Assembly (NCBI RefSeq): GCF_963676475.1
Contig: NZ_OY781106.1
Location: 372,001-436,000, forward strand
Source of the DNA: an uncultured Celeribacter sp.
Lineage (GTDB): Bacteria; Pseudomonadota; Alphaproteobacteria; Rhodobacterales; Rhodobacteraceae
Direction of reading: 5' to 3'
Length of the DNA: 64,000 bases
How positions within the stretch are numbered: the first letter of the stretch is position 1; every line of letters starts with the position of its first letter. A program made the translations under genes and the position numbers. Below the pieces are notes generated by a model that ran no database searches, was not told the origin of the DNA, and worked only from the letters and a program-made list of their open reading frames with translations. Of this stretch, positions 32,470 through 40,386 are shown piece by piece.

Positions 32470-33205
32470 GATTGTCCTCCGCCATGATCCGCCGCCCGTC
32501 CTCGCAGGCGGGGGCGATTTGGTAGCGTGTGCGCAGCTCAGACATATAGTCGCGCAGCATCGGCACACGGCGCGGGCGGAAGGATTCGTCGCCCAAGGTG
32601 AGCGACTGGATCGAGCCGACGAGGAATTGCCGAAACGCGCCGCGCAAACGACAATGGGCGAGCAGCATCAGCTCGTCGTCGAGATAGACGATGGCCAGTG
32701 GCCAGATCGTGCGCGTGCTGTCTCGCCCCTCCCGATCTCGATACCCGAGCACAAGCGCGCGTTCGTCCCAACAGGCCTGGCGAATGAGGGAAAGATCGGC
32801 TTCGTACTGTTTTTGCGGCTGATACCGATGCACCAAGCCCACAGAGTGTTCGATATGTGCGCGTTTTGTCTCAGGCAGACTGGCGGTGATCTTGCTCAGC
32901 GCATCGCCTGCGGCCTGTGACAAGGCCGCGTCTCCGCGCAGGCGCACCTCGGACAGGCCCAAGACCAGCGCCTCGATTTCCAACTGTGTCAGGCTCTGCG
33001 GCGGCAGGGCGTAATCCTCGGTCAGGGTATAGCCAAACCCGGCCTCTCCCTCGATCCGCGCGCCCGCGTTGCGCAGCGCCTCGATGTCGCGATAGAGCGT
33101 GCGTTGCGACACGCCCAGCTCCTCAGCCAAGAGCGTCGCCGTCACCGGCGGGCGCAGGCTGCGCATGAGATGCATGAGGCGGAACAGGCGATCCGATTTG
33201 GCCAT
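32453..33205 (-). CDS. YafY-type transcriptional regulator (HTH_11 plus WYL)
   Basis: The 250-residue regulator has an N-terminal winged helix (about 1-60: LLAEELGVSQRTLYRDIEALRNAG). A WYL domain (about 135-205) follows, with ALVLGYRDREGRDSTRTIWPLAIVY. WYL domains bind small ligands or nucleic acids. The gene is transcribed divergently from the glutathione transferase gene with 116 bp between the starts, so regulating that gene is the simplest guess. It overlaps arsC at the 3' end. Confidence 0.92.
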   Translation of the reverse strand: MAKSDRLFRLMHLMRSLRPPVTATLLAEELGVSQRTLYRDIEALRNAGARIEGEAGFGYTLTEDYALPPQSLTQLEIEALVLGLSEVRLRGDAALSQAAGDALSKITASLPETKRAHIEHSVGLVHRYQPQKQYEADLSLIRQACWDERALVLGYRDREGRDSTRTIWPLAIVYLDDELMLLAHCRLRGAFRQFLVGSIQSLTLGDESFRPRRVPMLRDYMSELRTRYQIAPACEDGRRIMAEDNLTAQI

Positions 33206-33321
33206 GGGGCCTCCTTTTCGATCCGAATTTGATCCGAAGGTGCCAAAGCCCTGCTGACGGTTTCTGACAGCAGGAGCCTGCCATGCTCCGCCTCAATTGC
33301 AAAGTCCTGAGAGGAAAGATC

Positions 33322-33948
33322 ATGCTCACCCTTTACCACGCCCCCAAATCGCGCAGCTCGCGGATCGTCACGCTGTTGATGGCGCTCGACGCGATGTCGG
33401 AGGTGGACATCCGCCTCACCGATATTCCGCGCCAGGACGGCTCTGGTGCACGCGATCCGAACAACCCGCATCCCGAGGGCAAGGTGCCGCTTTTGGTCAC
33501 CGAAGGCGGCGAGATGATCCGCGAAAGCAATGCGATCATGCTCTATCTAACCGACCGCTTCCCATCCGATCTGGCGCCAACTGTCGGCGCGCCGGGGCGA
33601 GGGGCCTATCTGAGCTGGCTGTTCTGGTACGGTAATGTGTTGGAGCCCGCCTATGTGCATCAGATCGCGGGCCTGTCGCACCCGGCGCTAACGGCGACCT
33701 TCCGGGGCATGTCGGAGGCGGTGGCCTATCTGGTGTCTGGTCTTCAGAAGCGTGAGTTCCTCATGGGCAATCACTTTAGTGCCGCCGATCTGTTGATCGC
33801 CTCGCCGTTTTTGTGGTTCCCGGAGGCGACACCGGACGTCGCGGTGATCCGGGACTGGGTGGCGCGCTGCGGGGCGGAGCCTTTTATGGCGGAGGCGGAA
33901 GCCTTTGACGTGTTGGCGATGCAGGATATGGCGATGTCCCGGACGTGA
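33322..33948 (+). CDS. Glutathione S-transferase family protein
   Basis: The 208-residue protein has an N-terminal thioredoxin-like domain (MLTLYHAPKSRSSRIVTLLMAL). It keeps the cis-Pro GKVPLLVTEGGEMIRESNAIMLYL, including the glutathione-contacting ES pair. An all-helical C-terminal domain carries the N-capping motif FSAADLLIASPF. Catalytic serine or tyrosine usage cannot be settled; Ser in KSRSS is a candidate. The ATG at 33322 follows GAGGAAAG. It is divergent from a WYL regulator that may control it. Confidence 0.9.
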   Translation: MLTLYHAPKSRSSRIVTLLMALDAMSEVDIRLTDIPRQDGSGARDPNNPHPEGKVPLLVTEGGEMIRESNAIMLYLTDRFPSDLAPTVGAPGRGAYLSWLFWYGNVLEPAYVHQIAGLSHPALTATFRGMSEAVAYLVSGLQKREFLMGNHFSAADLLIASPFLWFPEATPDVAVIRDWVARCGAEPFMAEAEAFDVLAMQDMAMSRT

Positions 33949-34038
33949 TCTGTCCCTCGGGGCGGGCATGCGGCTGGCTCCAAGGTTGCGGCTTTCTGGC
34001 CCCTATCGAGAGAGACAGAAAGCCTGCAACATTTCGCT

Positions 34039-34836
34039 ATGGAGCCGATTCTACAGACAAAACTAAGTTTTGCCCCCTGGGCCGATCCCCGCACCGCGCG
34101 GCTGCCGGGGGTGATCCCCTTTGGGCTGGACGACTGGCTTGAGGTGGACACGGCTTACGGGGCGCAGATGGCCTTGCGCGACCACCTCATTGCCACGACG
34201 CCGAAGGAGGTCATTGCGCTCGATGACTCTGCGCGCCCGGCAGCTTTGGAAGTGCTCGACATGATTTTGGGGCTCCTGTCGGGCCTTGGGTTTGCCGTCA
34301 CACAGACGGATGTGACCCGCCCCGATGGCGTCACGGTGCCGATGGATCGCGACCGGCCGATGCACACGATGGGGCGGTTGTTGCAATGCGACATCTGCCT
34401 GATGCAGCCCGACCCAAGCGGCGCGACGGAAGAGAGCGTTCTGACGGGCGGCGTGCTCTGTTTTCCCTCCGGCTGGCGGCTGCCCGAGAAATTTATGAAA
34501 CCGATGTTGCGCATTCACAAACCGATCGAGGTCTACACCCCCGATCTCGCCGCGCGGGTGCAGCGGATGATGAATGGCGTGCAGGTGGGCCGGGGGCTGA
34601 TGCGCGGTACTGCCTCGCGATCCGATGCGCATCTTTGCGATCCGCGCTCCGAGGGGGACTACCGCCACGGCACAACGGAGTCGCGCTATATCCGGGTCGA
34701 ACGGCAAAGCCTTGTACGGCTGCCGGAAACCCGCGCGGTGGTGTTTACGATCCACACGCAGGTGGTCCTGCCAGACGTTCTCACGCCGGAGCAGGCCGCC
34801 GCCCTTGAAGCATCTCCGATTCGCCTGGCGGACTGA
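34039..34836 (+). CDS. DUF3445 / haem-dependent oxidative N-demethylase-like protein
   Basis: The 265-residue protein matches DUF3445, which includes the alpha subunit of haem-dependent oxidative N-demethylases. Recognisable segments are RPMHTMGRLLQCDICLM, GVLCFPSGWRLPEKFMKP, IHKPIEVYTPDL and RYIRVERQSLVRLPETRAVVFTIHT. The enzyme group removes methyl groups from amines with a PAS-like haem domain. Partner oxidoreductase subunits are missing here, so activity is unproven. The start ATG at 34039 has a weak ribosome binding site. It is followed 65 bp later by the EVE gene. Confidence 0.82.
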   Translation: MEPILQTKLSFAPWADPRTARLPGVIPFGLDDWLEVDTAYGAQMALRDHLIATTPKEVIALDDSARPAALEVLDMILGLLSGLGFAVTQTDVTRPDGVTVPMDRDRPMHTMGRLLQCDICLMQPDPSGATEESVLTGGVLCFPSGWRLPEKFMKPMLRIHKPIEVYTPDLAARVQRMMNGVQVGRGLMRGTASRSDAHLCDPRSEGDYRHGTTESRYIRVERQSLVRLPETRAVVFTIHTQVVLPDVLTPEQAAALEASPIRLAD

Positions 34837-34901
34837 ACAGTCCTGACAGGTATATGTCAGTTGGATGGGGGTAATCCGCTGTCTACAAGGAGGCTCATCT
34901 C

Positions 34902-35390
34902 ATGCAAAACAACAGACAGCACTTTTGGATCGGCGTGGCCGCGCGCGCTCATGTTCTCAAAGGTCAGGCCGAAGGGTTTGCCCAACTCGGCCACGGCAAA
35001 ATGGCGCCGGTCAAACGGCTCTCGATCGGCGATTGGATCGCCTATTACGCGCCGCGCGAGGGCATGAACGAGGGTGCGCCGGTGCAGGCTTTCGTGGCCA
35101 TCGGACAGGTGATGGGCGAGATGTATCAAGTTGAACAAGCGCCCGGGTTTTGCCTCTACCGACGCGATGTCCGCTATATTACGGATGCCGTCGAAGCCCC
35201 GATCCGACCCCTGCTGTCCCAGCTGTCCTTTATCCCCGATGTGCGCCACTGGGGCACGCCTTTCCGCCGCGGCGCCTTCGCCATCTCGCATGACGATTTC
35301 GCGGTGATCGCGCGGGCGATGGGCCGTGTTTTAACGCCTGATCTCAATCCCTTGGTGATCTTTGCGCGGGGGCATTTATACTACGCCTGA
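34902..35390 (+). CDS. EVE domain protein, UPF0310 type
   Basis: The 162-residue protein is an EVE (PUA-like) domain. It shows FWIGVAARAHVLKGQAEGFAQLGHGK, PVKRLSIGDWIAYYAPREG, and the C-terminal LLSQLSFIPDVRHWGTPFRRGAF followed by ISHDDFAVIARAM. EVE domains bind modified bases such as 5-methyl- or hydroxymethylcytosine in DNA or modified RNA, and are often part of modification-dependent restriction systems. A ribosome binding site AAGGAGG lies ahead of the ATG. The KAP ATPase gene starts 28 bp after its stop, implying an operon. Stand-alone relatives are also common, so the link to defence is a hypothesis. Confidence 0.85.
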   Translation: MQNNRQHFWIGVAARAHVLKGQAEGFAQLGHGKMAPVKRLSIGDWIAYYAPREGMNEGAPVQAFVAIGQVMGEMYQVEQAPGFCLYRRDVRYITDAVEAPIRPLLSQLSFIPDVRHWGTPFRRGAFAISHDDFAVIARAMGRVLTPDLNPLVIFARGHLYYA

Positions 35391-35418
35391 TAGATCAAGG
35401 TTTCAGCGGGTTTTCAGA

Positions 35419-37221
35419 ATGGATTTGAATGTGGCAGCGCGGGGGGCGCTTGAAAACTATCTGGCAATGCGCGCGCCGAGATACGCGATCTTGATTGATG
35501 CCCCCTGGGGCAGCGGGAAAACGCATTTTATCGAAGACGTTTGCAAGGTGAATACCGATCCGGCCGTCCGTTATGCGACGTTGAACGGTGTGGCCGATGC
35601 GGCGGGATTTCGACGCGCCCTGTTGAAAGGCGAGCTGGGCAGCGGTGTTTTGGAAAATGGCGCATGGCTTGGCGATACCTTCGGAAAACTCGCCAAGGTG
35701 GGAAATATCGGCACGCTCGCGCGCGATATCGTCGAAGAACGCCTGATGGAGGCGCTGCCTGAGACGCTGATCTTTGACGATCTGGAGCGCACGGCCATGA
35801 CGCCGGAGCTTGTGTTTGGCCTGATCAACGATTTCGTCGAACATGAGAGCAAGCGGGTGATCCTCTTGGTGAACTCCGAGAAACATCCGTGGAAAGACAA
35901 GTTTCTGGAGAAAAAGGAAAAGCTGATCGGGCGGACGTTGCGGATTGAGGCGGATATAACGGCGGCCTTGCCGGATTTCATCGGGCTGATGTCGGAGGGA
36001 AAGGGCAAAACCTATCTCTCGGATCATCCCGATCTGATCCGAGAGGTCTTCGAACAGGCCGGACACAACAACCTGCGCCTCTTGCGCAATGCGCTTCGGG
36101 AGTGCGCGCTGGTGCTCGACCGGATTGAAGACGCGTTTTTCGAAGCGCAAGAGCCCATGGCGCGTTTTACCCGCACCTATTTGGCTCTCGCCATGGCGCT
36201 GGGCAAGGGCGAGATTGCGGAGGAGGATTTGGGGCGGCGTGCGGACTTAATTGTCTTTATGTTGCCGGATGAGGATGCAGAAGAGCCAGACGTATTCAAA
36301 GAAATAATGAATCGGCATAAGGGAGCCGACATCATGGCTGGCTCTGGCGGAACCTTGAGTGTTGCGCTCGGACAGGACTTACTTGGTCGCGGGTTTGTCG
36401 ACGAGGCTCAATTGAACCTGGAGTTGAGGGCGACAGGTGCGTTCAGGAAGCAAGACGAAAACCCCCTATGGAAACGCCTCTTCGAATGGCGGCATATCTC
36501 ATGGCAGGCGTTGCCAGCGCTTATCGAAGAGGCACGCGTGTATCTTTTCGAAACGGATCCCATCGAACCGGGCCCCTATCTGCACATCGTTCAGACATTT
36601 CTAAATATCGAGGAACGTGGTGGCTTCACCGAAAGCCGCCCGGATTTTCTGCAACGGGTGCAGGCGCGTATTGAGACGCTGAAAGCCTCAGGCGGTTTGC
36701 CCATGGCCGATTATGGCCAGCTGTTCGGATGGGACCGCGATGATAAACATTTTTACTTCGGTGGTTACGGTTTTGAACTCAAGGCGGAGATGTCAGGCAT
36801 TCTCCAAACGATGGAGCTGGCTCAGGTTGCGCTTTTCGACGCAACTCTGACGTCTTTTGTCGAACAGCTCATGGCTGAGCTTCAAACAGACCTTAAAGCT
36901 TTCGATGCGCATTTCTGGTCCCGGGATGGCGCGTTGTCCTATGAACGCATACCCGTTCTGGACCGTTTGCCGGCTCAAGAGGTCGCAAAAGTGCTTGTGG
37001 GCCATATCGAAAATGGGCGTGCACGCACAATTGGTGATACTTTCGAACATCTCGCAAGCCGTCATCGCAGCGTGGCTGAATGGGATGCAGAGCGAGTGTG
37101 GGCCGATCGGGTCAAAAAGGAAATGCAAAGGCATGTTCCTGATTTCGAGCCTATCGTGCGCGCGCAAATGGCGGCCTTTTTCGACACCTACTGGAAATTT
37201 ACCCCACCAGACACCGACTAA
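35419..37221 (+). CDS. KAP-type P-loop NTPase
   Basis: The 600-residue protein has a KAP-like ATPase domain in its first 250 residues. Walker A is APWGSGKT (residues 28-35) and Walker B is ETLIFDDLER (115-124). Then come the family phrases INDFVEHESKRVILLVNSEK and FLEKKEKLIGRTLRIEAD, and the sensor-like HNNLRLLRNALREC. The remaining 350 residues are helical and unrecognised. No KAP-type membrane insertions are seen, so it is probably cytosolic. KAP ATPases occur in several anti-phage systems. It follows the EVE gene by 28 bp. The ATG at 35419 has only a weak ribosome binding site (AGCGGG). Confidence 0.8.
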   Translation: MDLNVAARGALENYLAMRAPRYAILIDAPWGSGKTHFIEDVCKVNTDPAVRYATLNGVADAAGFRRALLKGELGSGVLENGAWLGDTFGKLAKVGNIGTLARDIVEERLMEALPETLIFDDLERTAMTPELVFGLINDFVEHESKRVILLVNSEKHPWKDKFLEKKEKLIGRTLRIEADITAALPDFIGLMSEGKGKTYLSDHPDLIREVFEQAGHNNLRLLRNALRECALVLDRIEDAFFEAQEPMARFTRTYLALAMALGKGEIAEEDLGRRADLIVFMLPDEDAEEPDVFKEIMNRHKGADIMAGSGGTLSVALGQDLLGRGFVDEAQLNLELRATGAFRKQDENPLWKRLFEWRHISWQALPALIEEARVYLFETDPIEPGPYLHIVQTFLNIEERGGFTESRPDFLQRVQARIETLKASGGLPMADYGQLFGWDRDDKHFYFGGYGFELKAEMSGILQTMELAQVALFDATLTSFVEQLMAELQTDLKAFDAHFWSRDGALSYERIPVLDRLPAQEVAKVLVGHIENGRARTIGDTFEHLASRHRSVAEWDAERVWADRVKKEMQRHVPDFEPIVRAQMAAFFDTYWKFTPPDTD

Positions 37222-37224
37222 CCC

Positions 37225-37251
37225 GTTTCCTTTGTTGCACAAATACTCAAA
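37225..37251 (+). repeat. 3'-UTR motif, copy 2 (after KAP ATPase gene)
   Basis: Three bases after the stop codon comes GTTTCCTTTGTTGC, two bases, and AAATACTCAAA, immediately before the terminator at 37254. The orientation relative to the gene is the same as for serS and nnrD. Confidence 0.7.
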
Positions 37252-37253
37252 AC

Positions 37254-37280
37254 AAAAGCCCCGTGTTTCCACGGGGCTTT
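37254..37280. terminator. Bidirectional terminator between KAP ATPase gene and acnA
   Basis: AAAGCCCCGTG (37255-37265) pairs with CACGGGGCTTT (37270-37280) around a TTTC loop. The flanking A and T residues suit both the plus-strand ATPase transcript and the minus-strand acnA transcript. Confidence 0.88.
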
Positions 37281-37301
37281 CTCATTTCACAACAGGCGCG
37301 A

Positions 37302-40049
37302 TCAGGCTTTCGCCAGGTTCCGCAGCACGTAGTGCAGCACGCCGCCGTTTTCGATGTATTCGATCTCCGGCGCCGTATCGATGCGGCATTTGACTTTGAT
37401 AGTTTTCGTGGTGCCATCTGCGAAAGTGATGTCACAATCGAGCGTTTCCAAAGGCTTGACGCTGTCGAGGCCCAGGATGGTGACGGTTTCGTCGCCCGTG
37501 AGGCCCAGCGTTTTGCGGGTGTCGCCGCCGGTGAATTCAAAGGGCACAACGCCCATGCCCACCAAGTTAGACCTGTGGATACGTTCAAAGCTCTCCGCGA
37601 TGACGGCTTTGACGCCCAAAAGTGCGGTGCCTTTCGCGGCCCAGTCACGCGAGGACCCGGCACCATATTGTTCTCCACCGAAGATCACGAGGGGGGTGCC
37701 CGCTTCCTGGTAAGCCATGGAGGCCTCGAAGACCGAGGTCTGTGCACCATCCGGGCCTTTGGTGTAGCCGCCTTCGACGCCATCGAGCATTTCGTTCTTG
37801 ATGCGGATGTTGGCAAAGGTGCCGCGCATCATGATCTCGTGGTTGCCACGGCGTGACCCGTAGGAGTTGAACTCCCGCACCGGCACCTGATGCTCGACCA
37901 GATATTTGCCCGCGGGGGTGGTTTCCTTAAAGGAACCTGCCGGGGAAATATGGTCGGTGGTGACCATATCGCCGAGAATAAGAAGCACTTTGGCGTTCTC
38001 GACGTTTTGGATCGTGCCTTTTTCCGGTGCCATGTTTTGGAAATAGGGCGGGTTCTGGATGTAGGTCGACGCGGGCGGCCAGTCATAGGTATCGCTGCCG
38101 GAGACCTCGACGCCCTGCCATTTCTCGTCGCCTTTGAACACATCCGCATATTTCGCCTGAAACGCCGCGCGGGTCACGGTTTTCTCGACGAGTTCGGCAA
38201 TCTCGGCATTGGTCGGCCAGATGTCTTTCAGGAAGACGTCATTGCCGTCCTTGTCTTGCCCCAAAGGCTCAGAGGTCAGGTCGATGTTCATGTCGCCCGC
38301 CAAAGCATAGGCCACGACCAGCGGCGGGGAGGCGAGGTAGTTGGCGCGCACGTCCGGCGAAATCCGGCCCTCGAAGTTGCGGTTGCCCGACAACACGGAG
38401 GTCGCGATCAGGTCGCCGTCCGCGATGGCCTCCGAGAGTTCCGGCGCGATGGGGCCGGAGTTGCCGATACAGGTGGTGCAGCCATAGCCAACGAGGTTGA
38501 AGCCGATGGCGTCGAGATCCTCCTGCAGGCCAGCGGCCTCCAAGTATTCGGTCACCACCTGAGAGCCGGGCGCCAGCGAGGTTTTCACCCAAGGCTTGCG
38601 GTTCAGACCCAGCGCGCGGGCTTTGCGCGCCACGAGACCGGCACCGATCATCACATAGGGGTTCGAGGTGTTGGTACAGGACGTGATCGAGGCGATCACG
38701 ACGGAGCCGTCATGCAGCTCGTAATCCTGACCTTTGACCGCCTGGGATTTGTTGATCTCGACGGATTTGGTGGCGGCGGGGCCTTCTTCCACCATGCCCT
38801 TGGCGGCGTCGGAGACGTCGATGCCACGATAATCAGCAACGACTTTTTCAAAGGCGGAAGCGGCAGAGGTCAGGGCCACATAGTCCTGCGGACGTTTCGG
38901 GCCGGAGATGGCCGGAACGATGGTGCCCATGTCCAGTTCGAGCGTCGAGGAATAGATCGGATCGTAATCCGCCCCGCGCCAGAACCCGTTCTCTTTCGCA
39001 TAGGCCTCAACCAGCGCGATGCGGTCCTTGTCGCGGCCGGTTTGCTCCAAGTAACGGAGCGTCTCAGCGTCAATCGGGAAGAAGCCACAGGTCGCACCAT
39101 ATTCCGGCGCCATGTTGGCAATCGTGGCGCGCTGTGCCAGAGGCAGGTTGTCGAGGCCGTCGCCATAGAATTCGACGAATTTGCCGACCACGCCATGTGC
39201 GCGCAGCATTTCGACGACCTTGAGCACCAAATCGGTCCCCGTGGTGCCCTCAATCATCTCGCCGGTCAGTTTAAAACCGACGACTTCCGGGATCAGCATC
39301 GAGATCGGTTGGCCGAGCATGGCGGCTTCGGCCTCGATCCCGCCAACGCCCCAACCCAGAACGGCAGCACCGTTGACCATGGTGGTGTGGCTGTCGGTGC
39401 CCACGAGCGTGTCGGGGTAGGCGACTTCCACGCCGTCCGGGTCCGTGTCGGTCCAGACGGTCTGCGCGAGGTATTCAAGGTTCACCTGGTGACAAATCCC
39501 GGTGCCCGGCGGCACAACGCGGAAGTTCTCGAACGCGGTCTGGCCCCATTTGAGGAACTGGTAGCGTTCCATGTTGCGCTCATATTCGCGGTCGACGTTC
39601 ATCTGGAAGGCGCGCGGGTTGCCGAATTCGTCGATCATCACCGAGTGGTCGATTACCAAATCGACGGGGACGAGCGGGTTGATCTTTTTCGCATCACCAC
39701 CCAAGGCCTTAATGCCGTCACGCATGGCGGCCAAATCCACCACGGCGGGCACGCCGGTGAAATCCTGCATCAACACGCGGGCCGGGCGATAGGCGATCTC
39801 GCGCGGGTTCTGACCGCCTTTGTCGGCCCATTCGCCAAAGGCCTTGATGTCATCGGTGGAGACGGAAAAACCGCCATCCTCGAACCGCAGCATGTTCTCC
39901 AACACCACCTTAAGCGCGGCGGGGAGTTTCGAGAACGCTCCGAACCCGGCCTCTTCGGCGGCGGGGATGGAATAATAGGCGAGGGTTTTGCCGTTCACTT
40001 CTAATGTGCGGCGGGTTTTTGCGGTGTCTTGACCGACAACAACAGTCAT
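37302..40049 (-). CDS. acnA: Aconitate hydratase A
   Basis: AcnA interconverts citrate and isocitrate in the TCA cycle with a [4Fe-4S] cluster. The 915-residue protein has the cluster ligands in SCTNTSNPYVMIGAG and GCTTCIGNSGP, plus GTDSHTTMVNG and the C-terminal swivel domain motif QYGAGSSRDWAAKG. It starts MTVVVGQDTAKTRRTLEV at 40049 after GGAGG. It is divergent from acnB, with about 340 bp between the genes. Alphaproteobacteria usually rely on AcnA alone, so the neighbouring acnB is unusual. Confidence 0.97.
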   Translation of the reverse strand: MTVVVGQDTAKTRRTLEVNGKTLAYYSIPAAEEAGFGAFSKLPAALKVVLENMLRFEDGGFSVSTDDIKAFGEWADKGGQNPREIAYRPARVLMQDFTGVPAVVDLAAMRDGIKALGGDAKKINPLVPVDLVIDHSVMIDEFGNPRAFQMNVDREYERNMERYQFLKWGQTAFENFRVVPPGTGICHQVNLEYLAQTVWTDTDPDGVEVAYPDTLVGTDSHTTMVNGAAVLGWGVGGIEAEAAMLGQPISMLIPEVVGFKLTGEMIEGTTGTDLVLKVVEMLRAHGVVGKFVEFYGDGLDNLPLAQRATIANMAPEYGATCGFFPIDAETLRYLEQTGRDKDRIALVEAYAKENGFWRGADYDPIYSSTLELDMGTIVPAISGPKRPQDYVALTSAASAFEKVVADYRGIDVSDAAKGMVEEGPAATKSVEINKSQAVKGQDYELHDGSVVIASITSCTNTSNPYVMIGAGLVARKARALGLNRKPWVKTSLAPGSQVVTEYLEAAGLQEDLDAIGFNLVGYGCTTCIGNSGPIAPELSEAIADGDLIATSVLSGNRNFEGRISPDVRANYLASPPLVVAYALAGDMNIDLTSEPLGQDKDGNDVFLKDIWPTNAEIAELVEKTVTRAAFQAKYADVFKGDEKWQGVEVSGSDTYDWPPASTYIQNPPYFQNMAPEKGTIQNVENAKVLLILGDMVTTDHISPAGSFKETTPAGKYLVEHQVPVREFNSYGSRRGNHEIMMRGTFANIRIKNEMLDGVEGGYTKGPDGAQTSVFEASMAYQEAGTPLVIFGGEQYGAGSSRDWAAKGTALLGVKAVIAESFERIHRSNLVGMGVVPFEFTGGDTRKTLGLTGDETVTILGLDSVKPLETLDCDITFADGTTKTIKVKCRIDTAPEIEYIENGGVLHYVLRNLAKA

Positions 40050-40386
40050 GGAATGCCTCCGGGTCTTACTAAAACTGCGCGGCACAACGGTCTGTTGTAC
40101 CTGACGTGGCTATCTCGAATCTTAGCGCATTCTGGCGTCATGTCCATGACAGGACCTGCAAGAGGGGCGTGCAACAGGGTTTGTTGCGATGGACATAACA
40201 GAGCGCAGGGCGCTAGAAGAGATTTGATCTGTGAGCGCTCGCATATCTTGCATGTGCGAAACGCTTCGTATACTTTTGCATACAAATAATTCGAGAGTCG
40301 GGAAATGCAAGTCTGTGCGGCCCGGTTTTTCGGATTTTTGTCACCAACTCGCATCTCAAATCGCACGCCAAATTGTAGGGACCGTC
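40050..40386. promoter_or_regulatory. Divergent acnA-acnB control region
   Basis: About 337 bases without a gene separate the two aconitase starts. A near-perfect palindrome TTTGCATACAAA lies at 40275-40286, about 100 bp before acnB. A related TTGCATG occurs about 25 bp upstream. These could be operators for a shared regulator, for example one sensing carbon source or iron, but no known consensus is matched exactly. Confidence 0.4.

Noticed and set aside
37890..40004. A 704-codon plus-strand frame across acnA
   Set aside because: It is a shadow of acnA with Arg/His/Gly-rich translation and no recognisable domain.
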